The notes: generated from the sequence alone by a model not told the origin. 64,000 nt of DNA from Bacterioplanoides sp965200585 (GCF_965200585.1 NZ_OZ241361.1), one strand, 5' to 3'; shown: positions 16,174-25,705, numbered from the stretch's first letter. Translations and numbers: made by a program.

Positions 16174-17379
16174 ATGCTTTATCGTGATGTTAGGAAAGCT
16201 CTGTTGACGGCAACTCTGCTGTTCAGCTTCTCACCAGCTCAGGCCATCGATTTAGGGCAGTTTATCGACCCCATTGATGGCAACCCGGATATGTCCCAGT
16301 ATCTGTCAGACAACGCGTTTGGCTTTTTACCCATTCCGATTGTGATTACCGAACCGGCCGTTGGGGCTGGCTTGGGTGTGGCGGGTTTATTTTTCCACGA
16401 AACCGATGAAGAAGCGGCGGCACGAAAACAGGCCATGGCTGGTGATAACAGCGGTAAATATTTATTACCACCGAGCGTATCGGCCATTGCCGGGGCTTAT
16501 ACCGGTAATGGCTCGACCTTTATTGGCGGTGGGCACATGGGCTTTTTTGATCAGGGGCGGATTCGTTATCGGGGAGCCGCTGGTTTGGCGGATGTCACTG
16601 TCGACTATTACAGCCTTGGCGGTGTTGAACTGCCCAAAGCGGTTGGTATTAAAACCGAAGCTCTGGCGGTGTTTCAGACTTTAAAATTTCAGGTTCAGGA
16701 TAAACCGGTATTTGTCGGAGTGATCCAGCGTTATCTGGATGCTGATCTGAGCCTCGACGGAGATGTGCTCGATGATCAGCCCGATAGCCCAGCTGGTATC
16801 CTGTTGCAAGAGCTGAACGATCTGGCGACCCGTGAGATTACAACTTCGGGGTTGGGTGTGGGTGTTGAGTTGGATCTGCGCGACAACGTGTTTACCCCTA
16901 CGCAGGGCTATTATTACGACTTCTCTTACGTGGCGTACCGTGATGCCATTGCCAGTGATATCGACTACGACTGGTATCGTTTTTCTGGCTTAAACTATTG
17001 GCCGTTGTCGAAGCAGTGGCGTTTGGGGGTGCGATTTGACAGTGAGGCCGTGGATGCCGATGAACGTCTGCCACCGTTTGCTTTACCTGGGTTAGATATG
17101 CGTGGCATTCCCGCGGCGCGGTATCAGGGCAGTCATATGGCGTTGCTGGAAAGTGAGCTGACCTGGCAAATGACCTATCGCTGGAGTGTGCTTGCCTTTG
17201 TTGGTGCCGGACGGGTGGCTGAAGCACTCGACGAAATTGGTGAGGCAGACAATCAGGTCATGCGCGGCGCAGGTTTTCGCTATAACGTGACCCGCCAGTA
17301 CGGCTTTCATATGGGCATTGATGTGGCTCGTGGGCCGGAAGAAAGCGTGTGGTATATCCAGGCCGGTTCAGCCTGGTAA
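16174..17379 (+). CDS. BamA/TamA (D15-like) outer-membrane protein without POTRA
   Basis: 401 residues. A signal peptide (LLTATLLFSFSPAQA) is followed by a short leader and a beta-barrel related to the Omp85/surface antigen D15 domain: the glycine-rich strand pairs, GLGVGVELDLRDNVFTPTQG and RGIPAARYQG are typical of that domain (the last resembles the lid-loop RGF/VRGY region). No POTRA repeats are present, so it is the short barrel-only type and not BamA or TamA. It ends in GSAW. Function unknown; perhaps passive transport or surface structure. Confidence 0.8.
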   Translation: MLYRDVRKALLTATLLFSFSPAQAIDLGQFIDPIDGNPDMSQYLSDNAFGFLPIPIVITEPAVGAGLGVAGLFFHETDEEAAARKQAMAGDNSGKYLLPPSVSAIAGAYTGNGSTFIGGGHMGFFDQGRIRYRGAAGLADVTVDYYSLGGVELPKAVGIKTEALAVFQTLKFQVQDKPVFVGVIQRYLDADLSLDGDVLDDQPDSPAGILLQELNDLATREITTSGLGVGVELDLRDNVFTPTQGYYYDFSYVAYRDAIASDIDYDWYRFSGLNYWPLSKQWRLGVRFDSEAVDADERLPPFALPGLDMRGIPAARYQGSHMALLESELTWQMTYRWSVLAFVGAGRVAEALDEIGEADNQVMRGAGFRYNVTRQYGFHMGIDVARGPEESVWYIQAGSAW

Positions 17380-17462
17380 ACAGACGCTTACTGGATGACT
17401 GTCTGTATTCCGAGTAGTGTGCAGCATAGAGTACGCTGGCGCGATACGGTATAAAGCCCGCC

Positions 17463-18524
17463 ATGAAACACAAAATATTATTGTTGTCGGCTTATCGTTC
17501 CGACAGTCACGCTTATTGGGCCGATTGGCTGCAACAGGAAATTGGTGCCGAGCACGGTGTGGAGTGGCGGGTGCTGGAGTTGCCCGGGCGTTATTTTCGC
17601 TGGCGTATTCGTGGCAATCCATTGTCCTGGCTGAACGAGTTAACCGAGTTGCTGCAGCACTGGCAGCCGAGCCGTATTCTGGCCACTTCAATGGTGGATA
17701 TCAGCACCATTCGCGGGTTGTTTCCGGCATTAGCACACCTGCCGTTGGATTATTATTTCCATGAAAATCAATTTGCTTACCCGACCGGTGAAGGGCAACA
17801 CTCGTCGTTAGATCCACAAATGGTGCAATTGTATGGCGCTTTGGCGGCGGATCGAATCTGGTTTAATTCCCGTTTTAATCAGCTGTCATTTCTTTCGGGT
17901 GTTGAGCAGTTGATGAAGAAACTACCGGACCAGGTGCCAGCTGCTCTGGCAGCGCAATTACAGCAGAAATGCGGCTGGTTGCCGGTACCGGTCAGAGCCA
18001 TTCCCACTTCAGCGGTTGCCAAAACTCAGAACTTAATTGTTTGGAATCACCGCTGGGAATACGACAAAAACCCGCAGTTTTTTCAACAAATTCTGCGACA
18101 GCTAAAGCAGCATCAGGTTGATTTCTCGCTGGCGCTGTTAGGCCATCGTGCTCCTAAAACCCCTGAGGTGCTGAAACAGATTGAAGATGAGTTTGCTGCA
18201 CATATTCTGGTTAATGGCCGGGTATCAAAAGCGGATTACCAATACTGGCTGAATCAGGCTCAGGTGGTTATCAGTAGCGCCAATCATGAATTTCAGGGGC
18301 TTTCTATGCTGGAAGCCAGCAGTGCTGGAGCGATTCCGGTGGTGCCGGATGATTTGTGTTATCAGGAGCAATACCCGCTTTCACATCGCTATACACCGGG
18401 CAATGTTAATGAGGCGGTTTTGCGGGTGAGGGCGGCATTAAGCGCGCAGTTGCCCGTGTGTGATGTTTCCGACTGGCTGGCCGATCTGGTTAAACCGCGC
18501 TGGATCGGGGTTTTAAATCGCTGA
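17463..18524 (+). CDS. Glycosyltransferase, tRNA-queuosine mannosyltransferase family (DUF3524)
   Basis: 353 residues. The N-terminal DUF3524 domain has ILLLSAYRSDSHAYWADWL, DYYFHENQFAYP and AADRIWFNSRFN; the C-terminal GT-B half has NHRWEYDKNPQFF and the GT4-like donor site HEFQGLSMLEASSAGAIPVV. These match proteins annotated as tRNA-queuosine alpha-mannosyltransferase-like, whose human member QTMAN (GTDC1) mannosylates queuosine-34 of tRNA-Asp. The bacterial members are little studied. No queuosine genes are nearby, so the substrate here is inferred from family only. Flanked by two outer-membrane protein genes on the same strand, with separate spacing of about 80-95 nt. Confidence 0.85.
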   Translation: MKHKILLLSAYRSDSHAYWADWLQQEIGAEHGVEWRVLELPGRYFRWRIRGNPLSWLNELTELLQHWQPSRILATSMVDISTIRGLFPALAHLPLDYYFHENQFAYPTGEGQHSSLDPQMVQLYGALAADRIWFNSRFNQLSFLSGVEQLMKKLPDQVPAALAAQLQQKCGWLPVPVRAIPTSAVAKTQNLIVWNHRWEYDKNPQFFQQILRQLKQHQVDFSLALLGHRAPKTPEVLKQIEDEFAAHILVNGRVSKADYQYWLNQAQVVISSANHEFQGLSMLEASSAGAIPVVPDDLCYQEQYPLSHRYTPGNVNEAVLRVRAALSAQLPVCDVSDWLADLVKPRWIGVLNR

Positions 18525-18619
18525 TCTGAACTTTTTGCTTGTGACTGGCGTCTGAAAGCTATTCTGTTACTTATTCGACGACTTATTTTTGTCGCAGCGA
18601 TCATTTTTAAAGGCCACTC

Positions 18620-19465
18620 ATGAAAATAACAACCGTTACAAAAACGCTTCAGTCTACCACTCTGGCCGGAACCCTTATGATGACAACGGCAATTCCCATG
18701 GCGCATGCGGAAGATGGTGAGGACGGTTTCTGGCACACCGTCGCCGAGCCAGCCTCCGGCCTGTGGTCTGTTGGCGCGGTGGCTCGCGACAGTGCTTTTC
18801 GTGATGTTGATGTCGAAGTAAATCCGGCTTTGTTGGTGTTTGGCGGTTATGGCGATTTCTTTATTGAAGCCAACCGTATTGGTTATGGGGTTTACCGCGA
18901 CGGCACCAACTTTGCGTCTGTGATTGGCAATCTGCGTACTCACACCAGTTTAAGCGATGATCAAATTGACGATAGCGATGTTCTGTCGGCTTATGATTTA
19001 GACGAGCGTGACAGTGCGTTGGAAATTGGCTTTCAGGTTGGTCGCCGTTTGGGCGGTGGCTGGATTGGCCGGGCAGCGGTATTGCAGGATGTTTCTGGCG
19101 CGCACCAATCGCAGGAAGCCGAGCTGTTATTTTATCGCCGTGATGATGTGGCCGGTTTTCGTATCCTGACGACGGTTGGTGCTCAATACCAGACGGAAGA
19201 TTTTAACGATTATTACTTTGGTATTGATCGTGACGAAATCCGTAACAGTGCCACGCAGGACGTTTATGACGCTGGTGCCGGGTTTTCTGCCGAATTGGAA
19301 GTTATTGCCACCTACGATTTTCACTGGGGTGGTCAGGCCGATAATAAGTGGGGCGCCTATGTTGGCTTGCGCCACTTCCAATACGATGACGAAGTGTCCG
19401 ATAGCCCGTTGGTGGGTAATGGGCTGGTACAGCAATACTTTGTTGGCTTAGGAAAATACTTCTGA
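18620..19465 (+). CDS. MipA/OmpV family outer-membrane protein
   Basis: 281 residues with a signal peptide ending at AHA (about residue 30) and a barrel pattern of the MipA/OmpV family: WSVGAVARDSAF, NPALLVFGGYGDFFIEANRI and the final YFVGLGKYF. MipA was described as a scaffold between MltA and PBP1B; OmpV proteins are porin-like. AAGG sits 7 nt upstream. Its last 18 bp overlap the convergent alpha/beta hydrolase gene. Confidence 0.88.
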   Translation: MKITTVTKTLQSTTLAGTLMMTTAIPMAHAEDGEDGFWHTVAEPASGLWSVGAVARDSAFRDVDVEVNPALLVFGGYGDFFIEANRIGYGVYRDGTNFASVIGNLRTHTSLSDDQIDDSDVLSAYDLDERDSALEIGFQVGRRLGGGWIGRAAVLQDVSGAHQSQEAELLFYRRDDVAGFRILTTVGAQYQTEDFNDYYFGIDRDEIRNSATQDVYDAGAGFSAELEVIATYDFHWGGQADNKWGAYVGLRHFQYDDEVSDSPLVGNGLVQQYFVGLGKYF

Positions 19466-20227
19466 TCGCGACAAAATATTTTCTCTGAGCTTATCAATCA
19501 GCCATGGGCTGTCGTCCATGGATAAATCATGTCCGGCAAAACCGTGGCGTTCGAGGGGTTTGTTCCAGTGCTGAGCAATGGCCGCAGTACAGTTTGGGTT
19601 AACTAAGCGATCCCCTTGGCTGTGATAAAAATAACAGTGATTAATTGGCGCGTGCGATTGGCCGCGGTAGCGGCTGGCCGCCAATAACTGAGTGACCGCA
19701 TTACGCAGTGATAATGGATGTTGTTGTGAAAAATCTTGCCAGCGTTGCGTCAGTTGCGCGTCTTTCTGGATATTAATTGTCCAATCGATAATTTTCTGTT
19801 CCAGACGTTTTTTATCGGTAATCGCTGGTAATAATGATAAAAAAGCCGCTGCCTGCATGCGTTGCCAGGGACGTGAAAACTGTCCGGCGCTGGTATTAAT
19901 TAAATGCAATTGCTGCACTTCCTGAGGAAAGTGGTGGGCCCATTCTGTGGCAATCATCGCTCCCATCGACACTGCAATAATAACCGCGGGATGCTTTGTT
20001 TTTGCCTGACTCTGATCAAGGGTCACCTGTTGGCGAATATCCAGCATCATTGCCCGGATTGATGCTGGAGTATTCTCCTGAAAGCGCTCACCGTTACCGG
20101 CCAGTTCGGGCGTCAGAATACGGTGTTCAGGGAAGGCATGTTGTAACTGTTGGGGAAAGTCTTGCCAATGAAAGCGGCTACGAATCAAGCCGCGCAGTAA
20201 GATGATGTCAGCCGCGGCTTGGGTCAT
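19448..20227 (-). CDS. Alpha/beta hydrolase
   Basis: 259 residues from the ATG at 20227, chosen because GGAG lies 8 nt upstream; a start at 20248 would add seven residues with a poorer RBS. Nucleophile elbow VSMGAM (Ser), acid in QGDRLVN and the His in FAGHDLSMDD complete the triad. No signal peptide, so cytoplasmic. The small cap region (PAITDKKRLEQKIIDW) does not identify a substrate. Its end overlaps the MipA gene tail to tail. Confidence 0.8.
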   Translation of the reverse strand: MTQAAADIILLRGLIRSRFHWQDFPQQLQHAFPEHRILTPELAGNGERFQENTPASIRAMMLDIRQQVTLDQSQAKTKHPAVIIAVSMGAMIATEWAHHFPQEVQQLHLINTSAGQFSRPWQRMQAAAFLSLLPAITDKKRLEQKIIDWTINIQKDAQLTQRWQDFSQQHPLSLRNAVTQLLAASRYRGQSHAPINHCYFYHSQGDRLVNPNCTAAIAQHWNKPLERHGFAGHDLSMDDSPWLIDKLRENILSRSEVFS

Positions 20228-20266
20228 AACAGTTGCTCCGGCTGACATCGACTGTGCATAGGCAGG

Positions 20267-20977
20267 TCAGAAATTAAAGAAGCGATGCAGGCTGAATGTG
20301 ATGGCGGTACCAGCATCAAAATCGCCACCTAAATTGGTGCGCTCCAGCTTCAAACGATAATCCCAGTTGTTGTAACTGCGACCCGCGCCAACACGGAAGT
20401 GCCAGTAATCGTCACGGCTGCCGCCATAATTGGCGGTCCCTGTGGTTTTCAGAAAACGGTGTTGAGCAACGTAGAATTCAATGGAGAAGGTGCCGGTCTG
20501 ATAGGTGTAAGCGCTTTCCAGTGAGCGGTGTGCTTCATCCGTTCCCTGAAAGTCTTCGCTCTGACGCAGGCCAAAAGTCCAGGCGTCGTTTACCAGTAAT
20601 TTGGCAAAACCTTCGGCATAAGCACGGCCGTCGGCGTCATCACCACCAAAGTTCTCATAATGAGTTACCCCGGCATCCAGTGCCAGGCTTTCGCTTAATG
20701 GCAGGTACCAGCCAGCAAAGGCACTGCCTTCATAATCAATATCCAGATCACTCTGATCGATATTCGAAGCCCATAAACCGCCATAAAGACCACTATCGTT
20801 AAGATAGGTCAGGCCGGTTTGATAGGTTGGTTTGCCTTCGGTTAAGGAAATCCCGTTTTTCAGGTATTCACTGCCTAAGCCAATGTCGAAGCTGAATTCA
20901 GCGTGCGTGGGAAGGCTTACAGCCAATGATAAGGTTGTAGCAACGAGAGCGGGACGTAACATGTAACCAGACTTCAT
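20267..20977 (-). CDS. TorF family putative porin
   Basis: 236 residues from the ATG at 20977 (the TTG one codon earlier is unlikely). Signal peptide to THA (about 27), then the hallmark opening FSFDIGLGSEYLKNGISLTEGKPTYQ of the TorF/Gcw_chp family, in which a strand SEYxxRGxSxT recurs, and the C-terminal HRFFNF with terminal Phe. About 10-12 beta strands are expected. The solute is unknown. It stands 39 nt upstream of the alpha/beta hydrolase start on the same strand, possibly one transcript. Confidence 0.88.
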   Translation of the reverse strand: MKSGYMLRPALVATTLSLAVSLPTHAEFSFDIGLGSEYLKNGISLTEGKPTYQTGLTYLNDSGLYGGLWASNIDQSDLDIDYEGSAFAGWYLPLSESLALDAGVTHYENFGGDDADGRAYAEGFAKLLVNDAWTFGLRQSEDFQGTDEAHRSLESAYTYQTGTFSIEFYVAQHRFLKTTGTANYGGSRDDYWHFRVGAGRSYNNWDYRLKLERTNLGGDFDAGTAITFSLHRFFNF

Positions 20978-21055
20978 CAATTAAAACAGGCCGCTATCAT
21001 ACGCAATTTTTCCGCATTTGTGTTCCACCATGATTGGGATTACCCAAGTTTACGC

Positions 21056-22147
21056 TTATTCCGGCCGCAGGCCTGGCTTAGCGCTGAACGCTGAGCCCGG
21101 ATACCAGCGCTTCAGCGCCTGATGATGCAACTGACTTTTCTCGTTAACACCGGTGGGAGCCCAGGCAGGCATACTGCGCACCGCTGATAATAAAAAATCG
21201 AACAGCGTCAGGTGGCGTCGCAGAATCCGATGATGGCGATGCGGCAATATCGGGTTAAACAGGCTGTGATAACGTAATAAATGACGTGGATTTTTGCGCA
21301 CCCATAGCCACGAGCCCATCTCCAGCGTTAACGGTAAATAAAGCCCATCCGGCTGTGTTGCCAGGTAGTCGTCGTATAAATAATCCCAGATATCACCATG
21401 AGTGGTGTACGACTGTGATTGTGGCTCAAACAGATAAACATCGTGATAAGGGTAGGTTGTTTCAAATAATTCGGTCAGGGCAAAGGCTTCTGCCAGATTG
21501 GGCCACGGGCTTTTGCTCTTGGCATACGGAAACCAGATGCGATCCTTTGCGCCAAAACCCGAGTGGCAGTCGAGACTGATGGCGTGTTTCTGGTGGCTCA
21601 GAACCTGACGAATGGCCTGAGTCAGCGCCTGATTCTCGGCTTCCATCTGGCTGTCTTTGCGGCCGCGATACCAGGGCAGATGTTTGCTGAGCCGTTGGCC
21701 ACCCACCAGAAAGGTGTTGTCCTCAGCGTCGACGGGGGCATTACGCATCAGGTCCACCCCATTAGGGTTAGAGCGTGAGTTTTGCCACATGCCGCCGGGG
21801 TTCACAATCGGAATCATCACCAGCCGGATTTGTGCCAGCTGCTCGTGAATAACCGGCTCCCACGCCAGCCGTTGCAGCAGAGTGCGTAAAAACGACAGAA
21901 TCACCTGAGTGCCAATGCGTTCGATACCATGAACTCCGCCCACCAGCACCAGTGTTGGTGCCAGAGGGGCGTCGGACCCGGCTTCTAATACATAAAACGG
22001 TAATGGTACTGTTTGCTGGTGTTTATAGGTGTGCTGAATATGTGCCGGAACCGATACTCTCAGGTGTTCGCGTCCCTGTTCAATTAACTCTTCCAGCTCA
22101 AATAATTCCGGTAATGCCCGTTTAATGTGGTAAATCCGTTGAATCAC
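21056..22147 (-). CDS. M14-type zinc carboxypeptidase-like protein
   Basis: 363 residues with a GTG start. The zinc-binding HxxE is in GVHGIERIGTQV, the third ligand in LDCHSGFG, an Arg/Asn substrate motif in NPNGVDLMRN and the catalytic Glu in PLTLEMGSW, as in M14 and the related succinylglutamate desuccinylase/DUF2817 families. No signal peptide. Likely a cytoplasmic peptidase or amidase; some relatives trim murein peptides or amidated compounds, so substrate is open. Divergent from the ABC exporter gene. Confidence 0.82.
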   Translation of the reverse strand: MIQRIYHIKRALPELFELEELIEQGREHLRVSVPAHIQHTYKHQQTVPLPFYVLEAGSDAPLAPTLVLVGGVHGIERIGTQVILSFLRTLLQRLAWEPVIHEQLAQIRLVMIPIVNPGGMWQNSRSNPNGVDLMRNAPVDAEDNTFLVGGQRLSKHLPWYRGRKDSQMEAENQALTQAIRQVLSHQKHAISLDCHSGFGAKDRIWFPYAKSKSPWPNLAEAFALTELFETTYPYHDVYLFEPQSQSYTTHGDIWDYLYDDYLATQPDGLYLPLTLEMGSWLWVRKNPRHLLRYHSLFNPILPHRHHRILRRHLTLFDFLLSAVRSMPAWAPTGVNEKSQLHHQALKRWYPGSAFSAKPGLRPE

Positions 22148-22245
22148 AATCGTCTCATCCTTACTCTTCGCGTCTGACCTGATAGGCTGTTCTGCTATGC
22201 CAGCCCGAGCAGCCCGTTATCGCAACACATCTGAGTAACAGTTTG

Positions 22246-24045
22246 ATGAAACACTTTTCACAAGGCCCGACCCAGGCACCGGAACAACTGCGGATTCGTC
22301 ATTGGCTACAAACCTTATGGCCATATCTGATGGAATATCGCGGACGGGTAATCTTAGCCTTGCTGTGTCTGGTGGTGGCTAAGCTGGCCAGCGTCGCCAT
22401 GCCGTTTTTACTGAAATATCAGGTCGATCATCTGTCTGCACTGGAGAGTACGGCGGCGGATAACTGGTGGTTGTGGTTTCCGCTGGGATTGCTGCTGGCG
22501 TATGGTGCGGTGCGTTTTCTGAATGTGTTGATGGGCGAAGTGCGGGATGTGTTGTTTGGTCGTGTGACCGAACGCGCTATGCGCCGTATGTCGCTGAAGC
22601 TGTTTCGCCACCTGCATCAGTTGAGTCTGGATTTTCATCTGGATCGTCAAACCGGTGCTTTGCAGCGCGATATTGAACGTGGCACCAATGGCATCAGCTT
22701 TTTGATGCGATTTTTTGTGTTTAATATCGGCCCTACTTTGCTGGAGCTGGCGCTGGTAATTGGAGTGTTATTGCTGAACTATCCGCCGGTCTTTGCGCTG
22801 ATTACTGCGCTGGCGGTTGTTGCTTATGTTGGATACACGGTGAAAATGACGGAGTGGCGTACTCACTATATTCGCCAGGCAGCGCAGGCGGACTCAAGCA
22901 CGCATGCCCGGGCGTTGGACAGCTTATTAAATTACGAAACGGTGAAATATTTCACCGCCGAGCAGCGTGAAAGTGACGCTTATGATGGGGCACTGGCCGA
23001 GTGGGAACAGGCGCGGCGTAAAAATCGCCTGACTCTGTTTGGTTTAAATGGCGGGCAGGCACTCATTATCTCCATCGCGATGTCGGCCATGCTGATGTTT
23101 GCCGCTTATTATGTGGTTATCGGTGAAATGACGCTGGGTGATTTCACACTGGTCAATGCTTTTATGTTTCAGCTGTTTTTACCGCTGAATTTTCTTGGTT
23201 TTGTTTATCGCGAAATTAAAGCGTCGATGGCCAATATTGAGCGTATGTTCGAGTTGTTGGATGAAGTGCCAACGGTGGCAGATAACGGCACGCAGCCGTT
23301 GAATCTTTCTGCCGGAGAAGTTCGTTTTCAGCAGGTCGATTTTGGCTATCAACCCTCACGGACTATTTTGCAGCAACTGGATTTAACCATTCCTGCCGGT
23401 AAAACACTGGCGGTGGTGGGCTCCAGCGGTGCGGGAAAATCGACGCTGACCAAGCTGCTGTTCCGCTTTTATGATGTAAATCGTGGCTCGGTGACCATCG
23501 ATGGTCAATCCATCGCTGATGTGCCACAACAGGCCTTACGTCAGCAGCTCGGCATTGTGCCGCAGGATACCGTGCTGTTTAACGACACGTTGAAAAATAA
23601 TCTGCTGTACGCCAAGCCTGACGCCAGTGATGAGGAATTGATGGCGGTGATTCGTATGGCGCATCTGGAAACCTTACTCAATAACGCCGAAAAGGGCTGG
23701 GACACGCGGGTTGGGGAGCGGGGGCTGAAACTCTCCGGCGGCGAAAAACAACGCATTGCTATCGCCCGGATGTTGCTGAAAAAACCGGCGATTATGGTAT
23801 TTGATGAAGCGACATCGTCACTCGATTCCGATACCGAGCGTGGCATTATGGAGGCTATTCGTCAGGTCTCTAAAGGCCATACCGCGCTGATTATTGCGCA
23901 TCGACTATCGACCATTGTTGAGGCTGACATTATTGCGGTGCTGGAAGCCGGTCAGATTGTTGAGCAGGGCAGTCACGATGCTCTGATGGCACAACAGGGT
24001 CGTTATTATCAGTTGTGGCAGGGGCAGCAGGAGTTGAGTGAATGA
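22246..24045 (+). CDS. Atm1/HMT1-type ABC exporter
   Basis: 599 residues, a half-transporter with six membrane spans (about 35-320) fused to an ATPase. Seen: ETVKYFTAEQRE in the coupling region, characteristic of ABCB7/Atm1/HMT1; Walker A GSSGAGKS; signature LSGGEKQR; Walker B IMVFDEATSSLD; switch His in IIAHRLST. Bacterial Atm1-like exporters move glutathione conjugates or glutathione-metal complexes. The RBS is weak. Its stop overlaps the xni start (ATGA), so the two are translationally coupled though not functionally related in any obvious way. Confidence 0.93.
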   Translation: MKHFSQGPTQAPEQLRIRHWLQTLWPYLMEYRGRVILALLCLVVAKLASVAMPFLLKYQVDHLSALESTAADNWWLWFPLGLLLAYGAVRFLNVLMGEVRDVLFGRVTERAMRRMSLKLFRHLHQLSLDFHLDRQTGALQRDIERGTNGISFLMRFFVFNIGPTLLELALVIGVLLLNYPPVFALITALAVVAYVGYTVKMTEWRTHYIRQAAQADSSTHARALDSLLNYETVKYFTAEQRESDAYDGALAEWEQARRKNRLTLFGLNGGQALIISIAMSAMLMFAAYYVVIGEMTLGDFTLVNAFMFQLFLPLNFLGFVYREIKASMANIERMFELLDEVPTVADNGTQPLNLSAGEVRFQQVDFGYQPSRTILQQLDLTIPAGKTLAVVGSSGAGKSTLTKLLFRFYDVNRGSVTIDGQSIADVPQQALRQQLGIVPQDTVLFNDTLKNNLLYAKPDASDEELMAVIRMAHLETLLNNAEKGWDTRVGERGLKLSGGEKQRIAIARMLLKKPAIMVFDEATSSLDSDTERGIMEAIRQVSKGHTALIIAHRLSTIVEADIIAVLEAGQIVEQGSHDALMAQQGRYYQLWQGQQELSE

Positions 24046-24836
24046 AATTATTAATCGTTGATGCCATGAACCTGATTCGCCGGATTTACGCGGCGGCCCC
24101 GGAAGGGGATTTGCAGATTGAAGCCACTCAGGCCCGTTGCATGACGGCCATTGCCCGTAATGCCGAGCAATTTCAGGCTACTCATGTGGTGATGGTGTTT
24201 GAACAGAAATGCCAGACCTGGCGTCATCAGATGTGGCCCGATTATAAACTCAACCGCCCGCCGATGCCGGAAGCACTGGCGCAGCAGTTAGACAGTGTCA
24301 GTGGTTATTTCCGTGCCAATGGCTTGCCCTGCCTTGATCTGGCTGGTTGGGAAGCCGATGACGTGATTGCCACGCTGGCTAATAAAGCGGCATTTGCCGG
24401 ACTGGCGGTGATGATTCTGTCGACCGATAAAGGTTTTTGTCAGCTGGTGAACGGTCGTATTAAGGTGCGTAATCATTTTGATCGGTTTACTTACGATGAG
24501 TTAATGGTGGAGCAGAAGTTTGGCTTGCAACCGAGTCAGCTGGTGGACTACTGGGCCATGACCGGCGACAGTACTAATCATTTGCCGGGTGTCGAAGGAA
24601 TCGGGCCAAAAACCGCAGGTCATTTGCTCGATCAATACCAATCGTTAGATAACATTCTGGTGAATCTGCAGCAGCTGGACAGTGATGCGGCTAATCGGAA
24701 AGCCGCAAACAAGCTGACTCAGCATTGGCAAACGGCGTTGCTGACACGCATTCTTGCGGCTTTGCGGTTGGATGTGCCGCTGGGGATTAATCTGAGTGAT
24801 CTGCGTTGGCAGGTATCGCAGGCGCTATCTTCTTAA
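24042..24836 (+). CDS. xni: Flap endonuclease Xni (ExoIX)
   Basis: 264 residues. Small 5'-nuclease family protein: metal-binding start LLIVDAMNLIRRIYAA, WEADDVIATLA, STDKGFCQLV and the helix-hairpin-helix GVEGIGPKTAGHLL. It lacks the DNA polymerase I domains and has the reduced acidic set typical of Xni. The role is 5' flap processing in DNA replication and repair, partly redundant with Pol I. Starts within the stop of the ABC exporter gene. Confidence 0.93.
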   Translation: MKLLIVDAMNLIRRIYAAAPEGDLQIEATQARCMTAIARNAEQFQATHVVMVFEQKCQTWRHQMWPDYKLNRPPMPEALAQQLDSVSGYFRANGLPCLDLAGWEADDVIATLANKAAFAGLAVMILSTDKGFCQLVNGRIKVRNHFDRFTYDELMVEQKFGLQPSQLVDYWAMTGDSTNHLPGVEGIGPKTAGHLLDQYQSLDNILVNLQQLDSDAANRKAANKLTQHWQTALLTRILAALRLDVPLGINLSDLRWQVSQALSS

Positions 24837-24869
24837 ATACGGCGTTTTCTTTTTATTCTTGAAGGCGGT

Positions 24870-24985
24870 TCCCGGGTTCTGTACAGAATAATTTTTGCCG
24901 CCGCGCCGAGGGTACATCCCTGTACCCACCGCGCTAACGCAACATCCTGTTGCTGCTTCAAAATCATTCTGTACAGAACCCGGGA
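24870..24985. repeat. 116-bp inverted-repeat element with internal hairpins
   Basis: Terminal 26-bp arms (24870-24895 and 24960-24985) are complementary except at one position and contain CCCGGG and TGTACA palindromes. Inside are two more hairpins: GGGTACA/TGTACCC (24910-24927), itself flanked by GCGC pairs, and GCAACA/TGTTGC (24939-24953). No ORF. The layout is that of a non-coding intergenic repeat (MITE- or REP-like), or a very strong attenuating structure between xni and miaE. Confidence 0.75.
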
Positions 24986-25084
24986 CATCGACATTGATCA
25001 TTCTTGCGCCTGGTTATTGTCGCCCGTGCCGCTTTTCCTTAAAATCCGCCCGCTTTTTATTTTCTTTTGCGGTGCAGGTTTTCT

Positions 25085-25705
25085 ATGAGTATTGATGCAG
25101 TAATGGCTGAAATTCACGAGTTTTTGGGTTGTGAAACGCCCGATAGTTGGATTGCCCAGGCGCTGAATGAGCAGGAAATTCTGCTGATTGATCATGCCAA
25201 CTGTGAAAAGAAAGCCGCCAATACCGCCATGAACCTGATGTATAAGCACGTTGAACGTGAAGACTTGCTGAAAAAGATGAGTCAGCTGGCGCGTGAAGAG
25301 CTGCTGCACTTCGAGCAAGTCGTGAACATCATGACCGAACGTGGAATCCGTTACCGCCATATTTCCTCATCACGCTACGCCTCTGGCTTGCGTGATGCAG
25401 TGAGAAAGGGTGGTGGCGTTCCTGAGCTGGTGGACGTTCTGATTGTGGGCGCTTTTATCGAAGCCCGCTCATGTGAGCGCTTTGCTAAATTAGCCCCGTT
25501 TCTGGATGAGAAATTGGAGAAGTTCTATCGTTCTCTGCTGCGCTCTGAAGGCCGCCATTATCAGGATTATCTGGGGCTGGCGGCGCAATACTCGGATGAG
25601 CCGATTGATGAGCGGGTACAAATGTTCCGCGAACTGGAGCAGCAACTGATTGAATCACCGGATGAGACCTTCCGCTTCCACAGCGGTACCCCAGTCGCAG
25701 CCTGA
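25085..25705 (+). CDS. miaE: tRNA-(ms2io6A37) hydroxylase MiaE
   Basis: 206 residues from the ATG at 25085; an upstream in-frame start at 25067 would add six residues without support. A di-iron monooxygenase that hydroxylates ms2i6A37 in tRNAs reading UNN codons. The ferritin-like metal ligands are visible: LLIDHANCEKKAA, REELLHFEQV, GAFIEARSCERF and RSEGRHYQDYL. It acts after MiaA and MiaB, which are not in the window. A large inverted-repeat element lies upstream. Confidence 0.95.
   Translation: MSIDAVMAEIHEFLGCETPDSWIAQALNEQEILLIDHANCEKKAANTAMNLMYKHVEREDLLKKMSQLAREELLHFEQVVNIMTERGIRYRHISSSRYASGLRDAVRKGGGVPELVDVLIVGAFIEARSCERFAKLAPFLDEKLEKFYRSLLRSEGRHYQDYLGLAAQYSDEPIDERVQMFRELEQQLIESPDETFRFHSGTPVAA

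Noticed and set aside
22246..24836. Functional ABC exporter-nuclease system
   Set aside because: The ATGA overlap suggests co-translation, but both are ordinary stand-alone families and no further partner is present.
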